From Trema orientale (taxonomy: Eukaryota > Streptophyta > Magnoliopsida > Rosales > Cannabaceae), in the NCBI GenBank assembly GCA_002914845.1, contig JXTC01000139.1, positions 638,761-702,760 of the forward strand: a stretch of 64,000 nt of DNA. Reading direction: 5' to 3'. Shown in pieces: positions 11,703-24,188 of this stretch. Each line of letters starts with the position of its first letter. The stretch's first letter is position 1. The position numbers and the translations under genes are program-made. The notes beneath the pieces are model-generated. The model was given only the letters and a program-made list of their open reading frames with translations, searched no databases and was not told where the DNA came from.

Positions 11703-11930
11703 TCTATTTATTACGTTGTTGAAAAGGGAGGGAATATATATATATATAAGCTCTAATATCTCAATCTCTATTTATTACGTTGTTGAAAAGGGAGGGAGGT
11801 TGTCGGCAAAGAGAGAATGTGGCCACTATATATATATATAAGCTCTATTATCTCAATCTCTATTTATTACGTTGTTGAAAAGGGAGGGAGGTTGTCGGCA
11901 AAGAGAGAATGTGGCCACTAAGACATGACT
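11703..11930. repeat. Short tandem repeat array beside the gap
   Basis: Three units begin 'tctatttattacgttgttga' at 11703, 11766 and 11859. The second and third are 93 bp apart and nearly identical, including 'gttgtcggcaaagagagaat' and a (TA)n tract. The first unit lacks about 29 bases. More units may be hidden in the adjacent gap. Confidence 0.85.
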
Positions 11931-12652
11931 TATGTCTTCCAACTTATTGCTTTGCAATAGTTTTTTTGACTTTTTCCAAGTATTTAGGTGAAAATCATTA
12001 ATTTATACGTTAACTGTTGTACTTTGCTACCTGCATTTGTCGTAGAATAATAATTTCTTGACCTTTTGAACATGAAAATTAGGCTGTGCAGGAACGTGTA
12101 AGATAAATTTGCCCTTTAAACTGAACTTTTTTATTAGGGAAAAAAAAAACTAAAAACTGAAAAACAAACAACATTAGATCCAATCAAATTTTGAATTATA
12201 TTATAATTTTGGTGCTGTATTGGAGTCGATTAATCGACGACATTTTAGAACAATCAGCTTACGAACATGTCACATATTAGGCAACAAATTACACCGAGCA
12301 CCATTTAAATTTTTGAAGGAAGTTTAGATCACAACTTGTGTCCACTCTCGAAATATGTTATGATGGAAGTCAACACTCTTGATAAAAGTTGGGTATGTGA
12401 TGAATGATAATATGTTGGGCTTTTAAGCTAAATGACCGAATTTTGGACACTTTTTGAATAATGGTTGTTTTTTAAATACTGTTAAACAACATGTGAATTT
12501 TGAAATTTATTTACAAAATGACCTTTTTTTTTCATATTTAAAGACCAAGATGTATTGACCTATTTTGCATAAAATTGATTTTTTAAAAAAAGATATCAAC
12601 TAAAAAAGGATCATTTATAAAATTATAAAACGGTCGTTTATTAATTAATAGG
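11931..12652. other. AT-rich spacer
   Basis: No coding region, RNA gene or terminal repeat was recognised between the tandem array and the next LTR retrotransposon. Confidence 0.5.
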
Positions 12653-13145
12653 TGTTGTGTGGTTTTTTACTACCACAAATAGTTGACATGCCTAATCCCA
12701 AAAAAGGCAACTAGCTAATTGAAGAGAAGATAATTACCCATTATTGTGTAGTCACTCAATCTCAATATTATATTGTATTTTATTATGTAGTTTCCTATTC
12801 ACAAAATTGGGAAACCTGAAGCCACCCTCACCTATATAAAGGGGGCTCAGTCTCATAATTTATCATTACACAATATCTGACAGTCATCTGACAATCACTT
12901 CACTATACACTCTCTCTGTAATTCTCTTTCTCTAATTCTCTCTTTGCTCTCACCTTGAGGCTTGGAGAAACTCTTGTAATTCTCCAGAAAATAGTGAAGA
13001 ACAATGGACGTAGGCTCATCTTTTTTGGGGTTGAACCACTATAAAATTTTTGTCTCTTTATTTGCTTTGATTTATCAACCTTTTTCACACACAAGCCACA
13101 TCTCGTAATTTCTTAAATTCATTGTTGACAAAACCTCCGTCAACA
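12653..13145 (+). repeat. 5' LTR of the Tat-like element
   Basis: It is 493 bp and aligns along its full length with 18341-18833 with few differences, implying a fairly recent insertion. A CT-rich stretch near 12905-12950 and the string 'ctatataaagg' near 12832 may be the LTR promoter. Confidence 0.9.
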
Positions 13146-13204
13146 ATTGGCGCTAGAAGGAGGGCTATTCCAGCAAAGAGTTTGTCAATTTCGCTTTTTC
13201 AACA

Positions 13205-14704
13205 ATGGTAAACACCAGAAACACTACCAGAAACACTGGAGTTAGCCAAAACCAACCCCAAAGCACTGTTGCTGCACAGGTCGATCCCGCTCAGGATCAA
13301 CATGCCGTGACCGTGCCAGAAAACATTGTCAAGAGGTAGGATCGCATGGAGGATGCACTGGTGAACCGTCAGAAAATCACAACCAAATTAATGATTCTCT
13401 GCGGCGACTTGCTGAAGGATAGATGGTGACTCCTCTGCAGCACGAACGTCCCAGAGATCGTCCTGCTTGACGACCTAAGAGAGGAATTTAGATCCTAGAG
13501 ACAGGGAACTGCGATCAGCCCAGAACCCAATAGGAGCGTCATGCAGATCGCACCTCCAAGGGAAAAGGCAAGGTCACAGACTTGCCACAGGAATCTGGTA
13601 CTGGGAGTTCGAGCACAGATCATGATCGTGAACAACCTTCTCGGATAGCAACCGTCAATCGAGATCGTCCGAGCAACGAGCAAAATCGTCAATCGAGGAG
13701 TGTCTTCGAAAAGATTAGTAGGGAGCCAAGGCAAAATCCTGTAGACCTAAGACAACATCTGGAACAGCGACGCAGTCATGAGTGATCCATATCGCATCAC
13801 AACGACCAAAGTCGATCTCGTCGCACTATTTCAGTGGAATCTTCACAAAGGTTGCAACAGACCCTGCCTGATCAACCCGCCTTACGTCGTGATAATAACG
13901 ACCAAAGGCCATCCTTGCCACCAGTAAGAGATGATGCTTTTCTTCCAAATATCGATATTTATAATTTGAGGGTCGCATTAGATGTACTTGCTGACTGGGA
14001 CGATGAGCTCGCTGATGGATATCGTCAATTGCCATTCAACGAGGAAGTTTGAGCTGTTGTATTACCGACTGGATTCAAACTTTCCCACCATAAACACTTT
14101 TGATGGGAAAACTGATCCACAGGACCATATGGACTACTTCAGCGATCTGATAGAGCTTCATCGAGTCGATGACCTCGCACGTTGCAGGTGCTTTACTGTA
14201 ACTCTCACAGGTGCAACGAAGAAGTGGTTCTGAAGACTTCAGCCTGGTTCGATCTCGTCTTGGCAATAACTTCAGATCGCATTCTTGAGACAATTTCAGG
14301 CTACAAAGAACTTTACTGTTCCATTAATCAGTCTGTCTGCTATTCGACAAGGTCTAGAGGAGACTCTGTGATTTTACTTTAATCGTTTTACTTCAGAGTT
14401 GGTAAAGGTCAACAACCCACCTGAAGGAGGAGTCCTGACTTTGATGATGGCCGGAGTACGACCAGAGACTAAACTGTGGGAGGAGTTGCTAGAGCGAGAA
14501 TGCAGGAGTCTTGAAGACTTCTATCGAAGAATTGGTCGACATCTCAGGGTGGAATCTTTACGCGAAAATCTTCATGAGACGAAGAAAGAAGAAGGGAAAG
14601 ACATAACCAAAGATGCGACCACAACAACCAACAACAATAAGAAGAAATCGATGAAGAGGAAGAGTGAGCAATCGACTGAAAAGCAGCCCGAGCCAAAGAA
14701 GTAG
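13205..14704 (+). pseudogene. Degenerate gag of the Tat-like element
   Basis: The frame opens shortly after the primer-binding site at ATG 13205 and is soon broken by stops and frameshifts. The clearest piece is 13982-14233. Its translation carries the plant Retrotrans_gag pattern DPQDHMDYF...CRCFTVTLTGATKKWF, the capsid-like domain that packages element RNA. A second open piece at 14399-14704 is rich in Lys, Glu and Asn, as expected of the following linker. No intact zinc knuckle was recognised. It cannot encode a complete Gag. Confidence 0.75.
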
Positions 14705-15180
14705 GAAATTCCAAGGCTTTCCTTATGATTCAACAACTATACTGAGCTGAGTGCACCCATAGATCATATTTTTGCGGTCACAAATTAGCAGGAGCAATAT
14801 CGTCAGCTGGAGCCGATGAAGTGGGATAGGGCAAAACGCAATCCCAATAAGTTTTGCCGATATCATAACAACATTGGATACTATACCAATAACTACTACA
14901 CCCTGAAAGATGAGATCGAAAGGTTAATCAGAGAAGGGCAGCTGTGGCAGTATACCAGGCAGAACGATAGAGGACTTGTGAATCAATGAGTCTTCGAAGC
15001 TGTTTAAAATCAGAGTGAAGCTTCAAGAACCCATGTGAGCTGAACTAATCACATTCCTAAAGGCAAGTTTGGATGTCTTCGTATGGCAACATTCGGACAT
15101 GGTGGGGATTGATCCGAATGTTATTGGCCACCGCCTCAATATCACCGTCTCAATATCAAAAAAGCCCGTACGGCAGAATG

Positions 15181-16290
15181 AAGAGCGATGGATCCAGAAC
15201 GCTACGTCACATTGAAGGGGGAGGTTGAGAAGCTACTCGAAATTAGATTCATCAGTGAATCTTTTTACCCGAACTGGCTTGCAAATCTGGTTTTGGTGAA
15301 GAAACCCAATGGAAAGTAGAGAACCTGCATCGATTTCATCGATATTAACGAAGTATGTCCGAAGGACAGTTTTTCACTTCCAAGAATCGACCAGCTCGTA
15401 GATGTGACGTCTGGACATGAATTACTGAGTTTTATGGACGTGTATCATGGATACAATTAAATTCCTATGTATGAGCTAGATGAGGAATACACCCCATTCA
15501 TCACTGATTGAGGATTATATTGTTACAAGTTGGTGAAGTCGAAGAAAGCTGAAGATCACATCAACGACCTTGATGAGATGTTTAAAATTCTTTGAAAGTA
15601 TCAGATGAAGTGGAATCCCTAGAAGTGTGCATTTGGTGTAGGATCTGGGAAGTTTTTGGGATTCATGATCAATCAGCGAAGTATTGAAGCTAATCCTCAA
15701 AAGATCCAAGCATTGATTGACATACAGTCACCTCATAAACCGAAAGATGTGCAGAGCCTGGTGGGAAGAGTGGCTGCACTGAGCCGGTTTATCTCAAGAT
15801 CAACCGACAAATGCCAACCATTCTTGAGGTATTGAAGGGATCGAAGAAGTTTGAGTGGATCGAGAAGTGCGAGCAGGCGTTCCAAGATTTGAAGAAATAC
15901 TTGGGTTCTCCTCCACTCTTATCGAAGCCAAAGCCGGGGGAAAAGTTATACTTGTACCTCACCGTTTCCAAATATATGACAAGCACTGCATTAATTCGAG
16001 AAGAAGAAAATATACAGCGACCGGTGTATTATAGCAAAAGATTACTCGATGCCGAAATGAGATATCCGGAGATGGAGAAATTGGCACTAAAACTTGTCAT
16101 CGCATCTAGGAAGCTTCGATCTTATTTTCATACACACTCCATTGAGATTTTCATAAACTTTCCATTGAAACAGGTTTTGCAAAAGCCTGAAGTGTCAAGA
16201 CAATTTCTCAAGTGGGCAGTTGAGCTGAGTCAATTCGACATCAATTTTTGACCTTGCACTGTGATTAAAGGTCAAGCTCTTGCAGATTAA
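15181..16290 (+). pseudogene. Reverse transcriptase / RNase H remnant with active-site deletion
   Basis: Conceptual translation of the plus strand gives the RT start region (NWLANLVLVKKPNGK, then TCIDF and CPKDSFSLPRID), the RT thumb (FLGFMINQR) and a long RNase H-like region open at 15811-16251 (LYLYLTVSKY, PVYYSKRLLDAEMRYPEMEK). It would copy element RNA into DNA at insertion. Several in-frame stops are present. Around 15530 the translation jumps from the 'YCYK' segment to 'VKSKKAEDH'. The stretch that normally holds MPFGLKNA and the catalytic YVDD box is therefore absent, and the enzyme is dead. The frame is lost near 16250-16290 and no integrase follows. Confidence 0.85.
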
Positions 16291-16301
16291 AGATTGAATA
16301 A

Positions 16302-16770
16302 ATGCAACTACGCAACCTCGACGAGATCTTCTCAAGATCTCTATTCGGTTCTTGAGCTCTTCATATTCAAGCTTCTTTATTATATATGAGTTCTCCATTA
16401 TGTGAGCTCTCTCTCCATTACACGAGCTCTCAATTATGTTCGAGTTCCTTATTATCTTCGACCTTGACGAGATCTTCTGAAGATCTCTATTCGGTCTTTG
16501 AGCTCTCCATATTCGAGCTCCCTATTATACTCGAGCTTATCATTATCTTAGACCCTAATGAGATCTTCACTCGGTTCTTCAACCTTCAAGATCTCCACTG
16601 GGTCATTGAGCTCTTGATTACACGAACTCTCTATGTTCGAGTTCCTTATTATTTTCAACCTCAACAAGATCATCACTCGGTTCTCGACAAGATCTCTACT
16701 TGATCATTGAGCTCTCCATATTCGAGCTCCATTATATTCGAGCTCCCTAAGTATGAGCTCTTCAGTAATT
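16302..16770. repeat. Degenerate minisatellite in the pol-3' LTR spacer
   Basis: Phrases such as 'gagatcttctcaagatctct', 'attcggttcttgagctc', 'ccatattcgagctcc' and 'ttatattcgagctccct' recur in variable order. The array is rich in GAGCTC and AGATCT palindromes. Spacer minisatellites between pol and the 3' LTR are known in Tat-type elements. Confidence 0.7.
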
Positions 16771-18340
16771 CTTCTCAAGTCTCTTTATCTCTATCGACTA
16801 TTATACGACTACTAGCTCGTGAGTTTTGTGGCAGTTATTGCAACACCATAAAACTGGGAGGATTATTCGTCATTCGAGTTGATCAGTAAAGGCATTGTTC
16901 CTTTAATTTATCATCTTGATACGTCTTATTCTATTGGTTCGTCTATTATAGTTTTATGGCAGTCTTCGAACACTATAAAACTCGGGGGGCAGTGGGATCA
17001 GATCGTCATCTCCTACTCGCTTTCTAAGGAACTATGCAAAACGTTCATTTAGAGGGGTCAGAATTTTAGATCACCGAATTTCTAAAATTTCTTAAAATCT
17101 TAGGATTTTCTCCTCGCTTCATGCCATAGCATGTCGTATTATGTAATTTTCCTCCTTGAACAGCAAAGTAACTAAGTAAAACGTTCATTGTTCGATGTGA
17201 TATATTGCTATAAACCCTATTTTGACATGGAACTTTTGAAAAACAAATATTGAGTTTGCATCACTCACGCGAGTTGTTTTTCATAAGTGACCTAACATAT
17301 CCTACTACTTAAATCCTGGTTTAAGTTATTGGATTCGAATCGCAATAGCGTACCGATCAGTCACTTAGTGATTGACTACTTGGTTAAATTATGTATTTAT
17401 ATTAATATACGAGATGGTCTAATGATTCCTATTATTTAATTGAATAACGAGCTATGGATCTACCCTATGGAACAGCATGATTCTTATTTTATGGAGCAAA
17501 GCATCTAAAAGAAAGTGCGAGCTCAGCTAAAAAGCATGCGACCTAAGGGTCAGGTATTATTTACATCTTTGTTTACTTTCAATATTTTTTTTTGGATTTT
17601 CTAATATTTTGCAGGAAAATTCAAAATATGACACCTTTTAAAACTGCTAAGAAGCATAAAAGGAGTTCCTATCATTCACTAATTCAACTACTACAAGCTG
17701 CTCTTCAATGACGTCGGTCTCATCAACTATGTCTTCATGGAAGCACACCTTATTTTGTTTCTTGGCGACTTCATTAACCGCCTTCAGAATTTCAACATAA
17801 AAGCATCATGTCTAGATCGAGGCTTTCAGAATAAGAAGCATACTTCTTTAATGTGAGCACTATCTCAAATTTACGGTTGAGAAAAGTTTCTTCTTTAAAA
17901 AATTTTGCAGCCTCTTTGACGCTCTACTAGTAAACAGTCGCATCGATAACGACATGGTTCTTAAGTGTTTTCCTACTTCTCCATAAGTTTCTATGGAAGA
18001 TCAATGAGATCGCTTTTCAGTCGCATACTTCACTTTTGCTCTTACTATTGGAGAAGCGACGTTTTTCGACTTACTAAGAGTTTGATCCTTATTAAACTCA
18101 CAAAAGGTTAATCCATCTGTATATAAGAGAGAGATTCAACAAGGGTATGGTCACACTATTTGATCGCTGCTTTACACCAACCAAGTCAATCATCGATATC
18201 AACAAAGAAGAACTGAGAGAACTTACAACAAGTTCAGTTGAAGACTTGAGCAAGGACTATTGATCATAATGGCATGCGGTCAACTATTTTATCGAAGAAA
18301 GCTTTCCACGTCAAGGACGCATTAAAAACTGGGGGGCTAT
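16771..18340 (+). other. Non-coding spacer before the 3' LTR of the Tat-like element
   Basis: No integrase or other recognised domain was found. Scattered short open frames have no supportable identity. The stretch ends in the polypurine tract at about 18325-18340. Confidence 0.5.
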
Positions 18341-18833
18341 TGTTGTGTGATTTTTTACCACCATAAATAGTTGACCTGCCTAATCCCAAAAAAGGCAACT
18401 AGCTAATTGAAGAGAAGATAATTACCCATTATTGTGTAGTCACCCAATCTCAGTATTATATTGTATTTTATTATGTAGTTTCCTATTCACAAAATTGGGA
18501 AACCTGAAGCCACCCTCACCTATATAAAGGGGGCTCAGTCTCATACTTTATCATCACACAATATCTGACAGTCATCTGACAATCACTTCACTATACACTC
18601 TCTCTGTAATTCTCTTTCTCTAATTCTCTCTTTGCTCTCACCTTGAGGTTTGGAGAAACTCTTGTAATTCTCTAGAAAATAGTGAAGAACAATGGATGTA
18701 GGCTCATCTTTTTTGGGGCTGAACCACTATAAAATTCTTGTCTCCTTATTTGCTTTAATTTATCAACCCTTTTCACACACAAGCCACATCTCGTAATTTC
18801 TTAAATTCATTGTTGACAAAACCTCTGTCAACA
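18341..18833 (+). repeat. 3' LTR of the Tat-like element
   Basis: It is 493 bp, equal in length to the 5' LTR, and followed by the TSD 'atagg'. Scattered point differences from the 5' LTR are mostly transitions. Confidence 0.9.
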
Positions 18834-19005
18834 ATAGGTATAAAAAAATGACCATTTTTTAAACTGATATGAAAAAAGATATGTTTTGTTTGATATGGGC
18901 ATGAGTGCCCACATTTTCGGGTCTGGTTGGATTCGAATTTGAGCTTTCGGGTTCATAATATTTCGAGCTAGGCTTAAATTTATTAAACTGAAGTCTGAAG
19001 CCCAG

Positions 19006-20619
19006 TGATAACTCTATGAAAATAGAGTTAATTGTGCTATTTTATTAATTAAAAATGTATGTCCTAGAGTAATTTTAATTTAGATTTTTAGTAATTTAAG
19101 TTGTTTTATTTTCTTTTAGTTTAAGTTTAGTTTTATTTAATTTTATTAGGTTTAGGTGTTTTAATTTAATTAGTTTAAGTTAATTTAATTTGAAATAGAT
19201 ATTTATTAGATTTAGGTTTTTGATTTAATTTAATTTTGATTTGATTTAGGAAAAAAAAGGGAAATCCGGATTAAAGCTTAGCCGTTGGATCAAGTGAACT
19301 GATGGTCCAGATTGGATAGTGCATTTCACACGCAGAGGCTGAGAGTGGGGGAGGCAACGCAGGGGATAGCTGGGGCCCACGCGTAAGGAAGCTGATGGAT
19401 GCGTCTAATATGGTGCTTCTCAACCTCACTACAACCGGTTTCTTCCTCAAATGAAAAAACGCCACATCATCTAGTCAAAGTCAGAGTTCTCTTCAGCCAA
19501 TCATAGCCCCAGAACGTGCCAAGCTCACGAAAATGTGCCACATAGGATTATTCGTCTATTACCAGATTTTGCATAAGAAACGTGAGGAGCAAGAAAGAGA
19601 AAAAGAGAGTAAATTGTAAAGTGGCACATTACACAACCAATCAAAATATAGCATTGGAATCCGTGAATGATTAGGAAACACTCTCTTTTTAGCTATAAAA
19701 AGATTACGGGACAGAAGAGAAAAACATACAATTCTAGAGAGAGAGACACAGTAGTCCAGAGAGAGAAAGTCTGTGGGGGACAGAGCAGTAGAGTGGAGCC
19801 TCTTCAACCGTGATTTCTCTAGTTTGATTTTATTTTCAGTTTTAGAATTTTATTTTCTTTAGGATGTTTACATTTAATATTTTTATTTTCCTTAGTTTAA
19901 TTATGTTCTAGATTTCTTTTCTAGGGCTACGATGTAGCCTAACTATGATGCTTTAATATTTTTTTTCTTTCAATTTAGTCCATGAATTATTTTTCCTAGT
20001 TGAGTTTTTAATTCTATTCTTAATGCTTCTATTTAACTGGCACTAAATAGATGATTTGTTAATCATAATGAAACCGGAAGGAGATTTATGTATCTAGTTC
20101 ATTGGATTGAAAGCCATAGATTGCATGTAAAGTAGGAATATATTTACATGGTTTGTGTAGTCGCTATATGAGTTTCCATAAATCTTAGTGAATTCTTAAT
20201 TAGTTTAATTCACATAGGAATATAGTGAATTGGTAATTAAGGGTATTTTTGCTTGAACTCGGGAGAGGATAGTGAATAAATTAGGGAACCTCGACTATCA
20301 ACCAGGGGAATAATTTAGGACTAATGAGATGGGGAATTTTAGAGTGGATTAGTTATGGTGAAATCGGACACCCTAGGTTTAATTTCATTGATTTACATCA
20401 CGTGTTATTTTTTGCTTTTAATTTTCGTTCTCGTTTATTTTTATTGCTTTTAGTTTATTTTTAGTTTTAATTTTTCTTTAGTCGATTGATTCAAATAAAA
20501 TTAGGGTTAGCTAAATTTCGGTACTTAGTAAATCTACAGTCTTTGTGAGACGATACTCATATTCACTACTTTATTACTTGTTTGTGATACGTGCACTTGC
20601 GTTCATATTTTACACAACA
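19006..20619 (+). mobile_element. Solo LTR of a gypsy-type element
   Basis: It starts TGATAACTCTATGAAAATAG and ends 'tacacaaca', giving TG...CA termini. The flanking 5-mers 'cccag' (19001-19005) and 'ccctg' (20620-20624) form a TSD with one mismatch. It has the terminal style of plant Athila/Ogre-group LTRs and contains no gag or pol. Its insertion splits the GGGC-motif relic around it. Confidence 0.65.
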
Positions 20620-21199
20620 CCCTGCCCTAAAAGTTTGGGCCTCCATCTTAAAACCGGGTTTTAGGCTCTATATTCGGGTCAAATTTAATTTTTGGGCTTT
20701 TGAAATCAAAATAAAAACATTAAATAGAAAATATAACGTTAAAAAATGAAAAAATAAAATATTGAGGTAAACTCTTGAATAGTTTTAATAGAAAACAATT
20801 CAAAAAGATGTCTTGTTTAAAATTTCTGGTTTAATTCAGGGTTTCATTTTAAATTTTTAGTGATTTTTTTGAGTTTTCAGGCTTCAAGTTCGGATTTTGA
20901 ACCGGGCTTCGAACTAGGTTCAAATAAAAAAAAAAAAAAGAGAGAGAGATTATGACATGTAGTACAACTTTTAGAAAAATAATTCTAACAATACAACTTA
21001 GCTCAGTACATTTATTTTTATACGACCTTTTGGACAAAATGTCATCTTTTTAAATTATGTAGTACAAGTACACATGCAGTGACATTGTTGTAATAAAATC
21101 ACATTTGTTTAAAAAACTGTTTATATAAAAAGTTAGTACCATAATAGCTAAAAGCTCCTGTTGGTAGTGTTGGTTACCTAGTTTACTTTCCACCTCTCC

Positions 21200-21500
21200 A
21201 TTTGGAAATCAAATCTCAGTCCATACACTTTTTTTCCTCAAAACTCTTTTTTTTCTTAAAAAAAATTATCTTTTTAGTTCTTTTTAATCTTTTTTTTTAT
21301 TCTATTAAATTAATTTTTTTTCCCCTAATTCTTTTTTTCCTTAAAAAAATTGTCTTTTTTATTAGTCCATACACTTCATTGTTTTTTCTCCTAATTCTTT
21401 TTTTCTTAAAAGAAATTCTCTTCTTTTTAATCCTACTTTTTTTTATTCATATTAGATTGGGTTTTTTTCCTCATTCTTTTTTTTCTTAAAAAAATTGTCT
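21200..21500. repeat. T-rich degenerate tandem repeat
   Basis: Repeats of 'ctaattctttttttcttaaa', 'agtccatacactt' and 'attgtctttttt' recur several times. The apparent 95-residue open frame here is only Phe/Leu-rich low complexity. Confidence 0.7.
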
Positions 21501-21805
21501 ATTTTTTTATTATAAAAAGAAACATAGCTTATTTACTAAAATGTTACTGCTTTTTTTTACTCATAAAGTATTTAGAAAAATACCAAAGGTCATATGAAAT
21601 TTTTATTATTTTTTAAAGGTCGTAAATTTAGTAATATTTTTTGAAAAATAGATATTAATATCTAAAGCCCAAAAAAAAAAATGCTAAACTTGAGCCTGGT
21701 CTTAAGAATAATCGGGTTCAAGTTGAGCTCGGGCCACATCAGGCACGGACCAAGTTTGAGTCAGACTTTTTCCGGACTAATCCATTGGGTTGTAGGCTTT
21801 CATGC

Positions 21806-23294
21806 TCTTTTTACGCCTTAGGTGCTGGTAATATAACAGTTCTTTTAGTAGTGGATGGCTTCAAATAAATGGAGGGTGAAAAGTAAGTACAAATATTAGT
21901 AACACTTTTCTATTCTAATACCTTGAAAAGAAATTTTTTTTGTATTATGATATTAGATAGGTGACAAAGAATACGTCATTAAGTAATCCATCGTTCTCTA
22001 CATCCTTGTCAATTCTGATATACACCTAATTAATACCAGCTAAACATAAGCATTTAACTACCCTAATTATTGATTAATAATATTCGGTTATTGGGAGTTT
22101 GGCTATTTTAGTTTAATGATCTATCCCTTATTGCAACACAAGTGTCTCTATCTTTCTCTTTCAAACCAACAGTAATATTCTTTTTTTCTTTTTTTTCTTT
22201 TTTTGAAATGGAAGAGTAATTTTCTTTAAAAAGTAATAAGAGAAAATATGGTAACATCAATGTATATTAGATAATATGCCCCAACTCTTTCCCCCCCCCC
22301 TTATTACTTCGATTTCACATTGTTGCTTTCTTTTTGGGTTTTTACACCTAAGGAGTTAACTAATGCCCTCATGGGCAATAAAAAAGACTGATATATAAAT
22401 TTTAGGGGTTGTGGCACTAATGGTCATTAAACTCCTTATACAATGACCATTTTGTCGCTGAACTAAATAAATATTAAAAAAAATCCTCGAATTAATCAAT
22501 TAGTGGCAATAAAGTAATTTTTTTATTAAAATTGAGGATTTTTAGAAGGAAATAAAAGGCATTTTCAAATCTTAGGAATTTGTCTATGCATTTGGAAAAA
22601 TGTGACTTTTTTTAACTGCATATTACATACCATTTCTTCTGTCGAATTTTTAATAATGTTAACAATTTTGGACAAAAAATGACGTTATTGTCTCGTATTG
22701 GTTATTCTAGGAATTTTTCTGGATATTTATTTAGTTTAGAGACTAAATGGTTACTAATTGAAGAATTCAGAGATCTGTAATGATAAAACGCTAAATTTTA
22801 TTGAAACTAATTCATATTGTTGTGTCAATATTATAAAATTACCTAGATATCCTCACCTTTCTCGTCTAGCGCACCCCAGAAACCCTTCCTCCCATCTCTA
22901 ATGGAGGCATCATTGGAGCTTTTTGCAATACCTTTGGAGGTTGGAGATCACTTTCGGAAGCAAAGAGGGCCAAGATTTAGGAAACTCGTGGTTCTGAACT
23001 TGGCTCTGGATTTTCGGCTTTGGAATTGGCAGTCCTCATCCGTGTCGGCCAGCATGGGTTTAGGAGTATTGATTCTTCGATTTCTATCCACCTCTAAATC
23101 ATAATCCTACAATCTAGATCTAGTTTTCCTACGATCGTAGTCAAGCATAGTCCTAAGAATTTCTTTTCTTTTCTTTTTTATTCAACTTTGGCCAAAAATT
23201 TTCCATCGGATAGGCAAATTTTAAAATTCTGAATTTTTTAATTAAGGAAAGTCTAATCTTGTAAGTAATTTATAAGCTGTCTCATATACTGGCT
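21806..23294. other. AT-rich spacer, no gene seen
   Basis: I recognised no gene, RNA or complete mobile element. A 67-codon open frame at 22901-23104 has more balanced composition than its surroundings but no recognisable motif. Confidence 0.45.
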
Positions 23295-23552
23295 TTAGAA
23301 AAATACTAAATGCACTCTTTTTTCACTCTCTTTTACACTCTCTAGTCTCACTATCTGACACGTGGATTCTACTATACCGTTTAAAATTTTAATAATGTAA
23401 CAAATCATAGTGAAATCCACATGTCACGTGGATTCTACTATACAGTTTAAAATTTTAATAATGCAACAAATCATAGTGGAATCCACATGTCAAGCAGTAA
23501 GATTAAGAGAGTGCAAAAGAGAGTGTAAAAGAGAGTATTGCTAGCATTCTAA
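23295..23552. mobile_element. MITE-like inverted repeat with internal duplication
   Basis: The left arm holds 'actctcttttacactctcta'. The right arm, read on the minus strand, gives 'actctcttttacactctctt', so the ends form an inverted repeat of about 70 bases. Between them a roughly 70-bp unit (cacgtggattctactatac ... atcatagtg) is present twice in tandem, and each unit is itself partly palindromic. No protein is encoded. The TSD is unclear, so the superfamily is not assigned. Confidence 0.6.
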
Positions 23553-23925
23553 CTGACTTTAAAAGAAGCTGAAAATTGATAATAATGTCCCTTATTTTTC
23601 GAATTTCAATTACTACATTAAAGTAATTTTATTTTTTTATTCTCTTTCTTAAACTCCTTTTTTTATTTTATCTTTTTTAATTTACTTCTTTTTTTTTTCT
23701 TTCTCTTTCTCAAAATTTCGTTGAACCTTGTTTTTTCTCTATACTTTATTTTACTCTTTTTAACTCTTTTAAGTTCTAGACGATAAAGTAGATAGGATCA
23801 ACTAGATAAACATTTATTAAGAAACTTATTGAGAAATTAGGCCAAATATGCATCATAATACCCCTATTTTGGCCCATATGCTCAAGTTAAAAAATATTTG
23901 AAAAATATGTGCGCGGACGAAAATA

Positions 23926-24188
23926 NNNNNNNNNNNNNNNNNNNNNNNNNNNNNNNNNNNNNNNNNNNNNNNNNNNNNNNNNNNNNNNNNNNNNNNNNNN
24001 NNNNNNNNNNNNNNNNNNNNNNNNNNNNNNNNNNNNNNNNNNNNNNNNNNNNNNNNNNNNNNNNNNNNNNNNNNNNNNNNNNNNNNNNNNNNNNNNNNNN
24101 NNNNNNNNNNNNNNNNNNNNNNNNNNNNNNNNNNNNNNNNNNNNNNNNNNNNNNNNNNNNNNNNNNNNNNNNNNNNNNNNNNNNNNNN
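23926..24188. other. Assembly gap (263 N)
   Basis: A run of N inside the left subterminal region of the MULE, immediately before an array of TTTCGA-type repeats. Confidence 0.99.

Larger units (their letters stand above)
12653..18833 (+). mobile_element. Tat/Athila-like Ty3/gypsy retrotransposon, degenerate
   Basis: Two 493-bp LTRs (12653-13145 and 18341-18833) begin TGTTGTGTG and end GTCAACA. Perfect 5-bp target-site duplications 'atagg' occur at 12648-12652 and 18834-18838. A primer-binding-site-like stretch 'ttggcgctagaaggagggc' follows the 5' LTR, and a purine-rich tract (aaaactggggggctat) precedes the 3' LTR. Gag and reverse transcriptase/RNase H similarity lies on the plus strand between 13204 and about 16290. 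Integrase was not found. The pol sequence style is that of non-chromodomain (Tat/Athila-type) gypsy elements. Many stops and an internal deletion make it non-functional. Confidence 0.9.
18886..21805. mobile_element. Possible hAT-like relic holding a solo LTR
   Basis: The left edge reads 'gggcatgagtgcccaca'. The right edge, read on the minus strand, gives 'agagcatgaaagcctaca', an imperfect inverted match. Both ends are dense in GGGC/GCCC and 'cgggttc' type motifs near 18900-18990, 20630-20720, 20880-20920 and 21680-21790. No transposase or clear 8-bp TSD was found. Identity is tentative. Confidence 0.35.

Noticed and set aside
21202..21489. 95-codon hydrophobic open frame resembling a membrane protein
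   Set aside because: It is a T-rich tandem repeat that translates as Phe/Leu/Ile low complexity.
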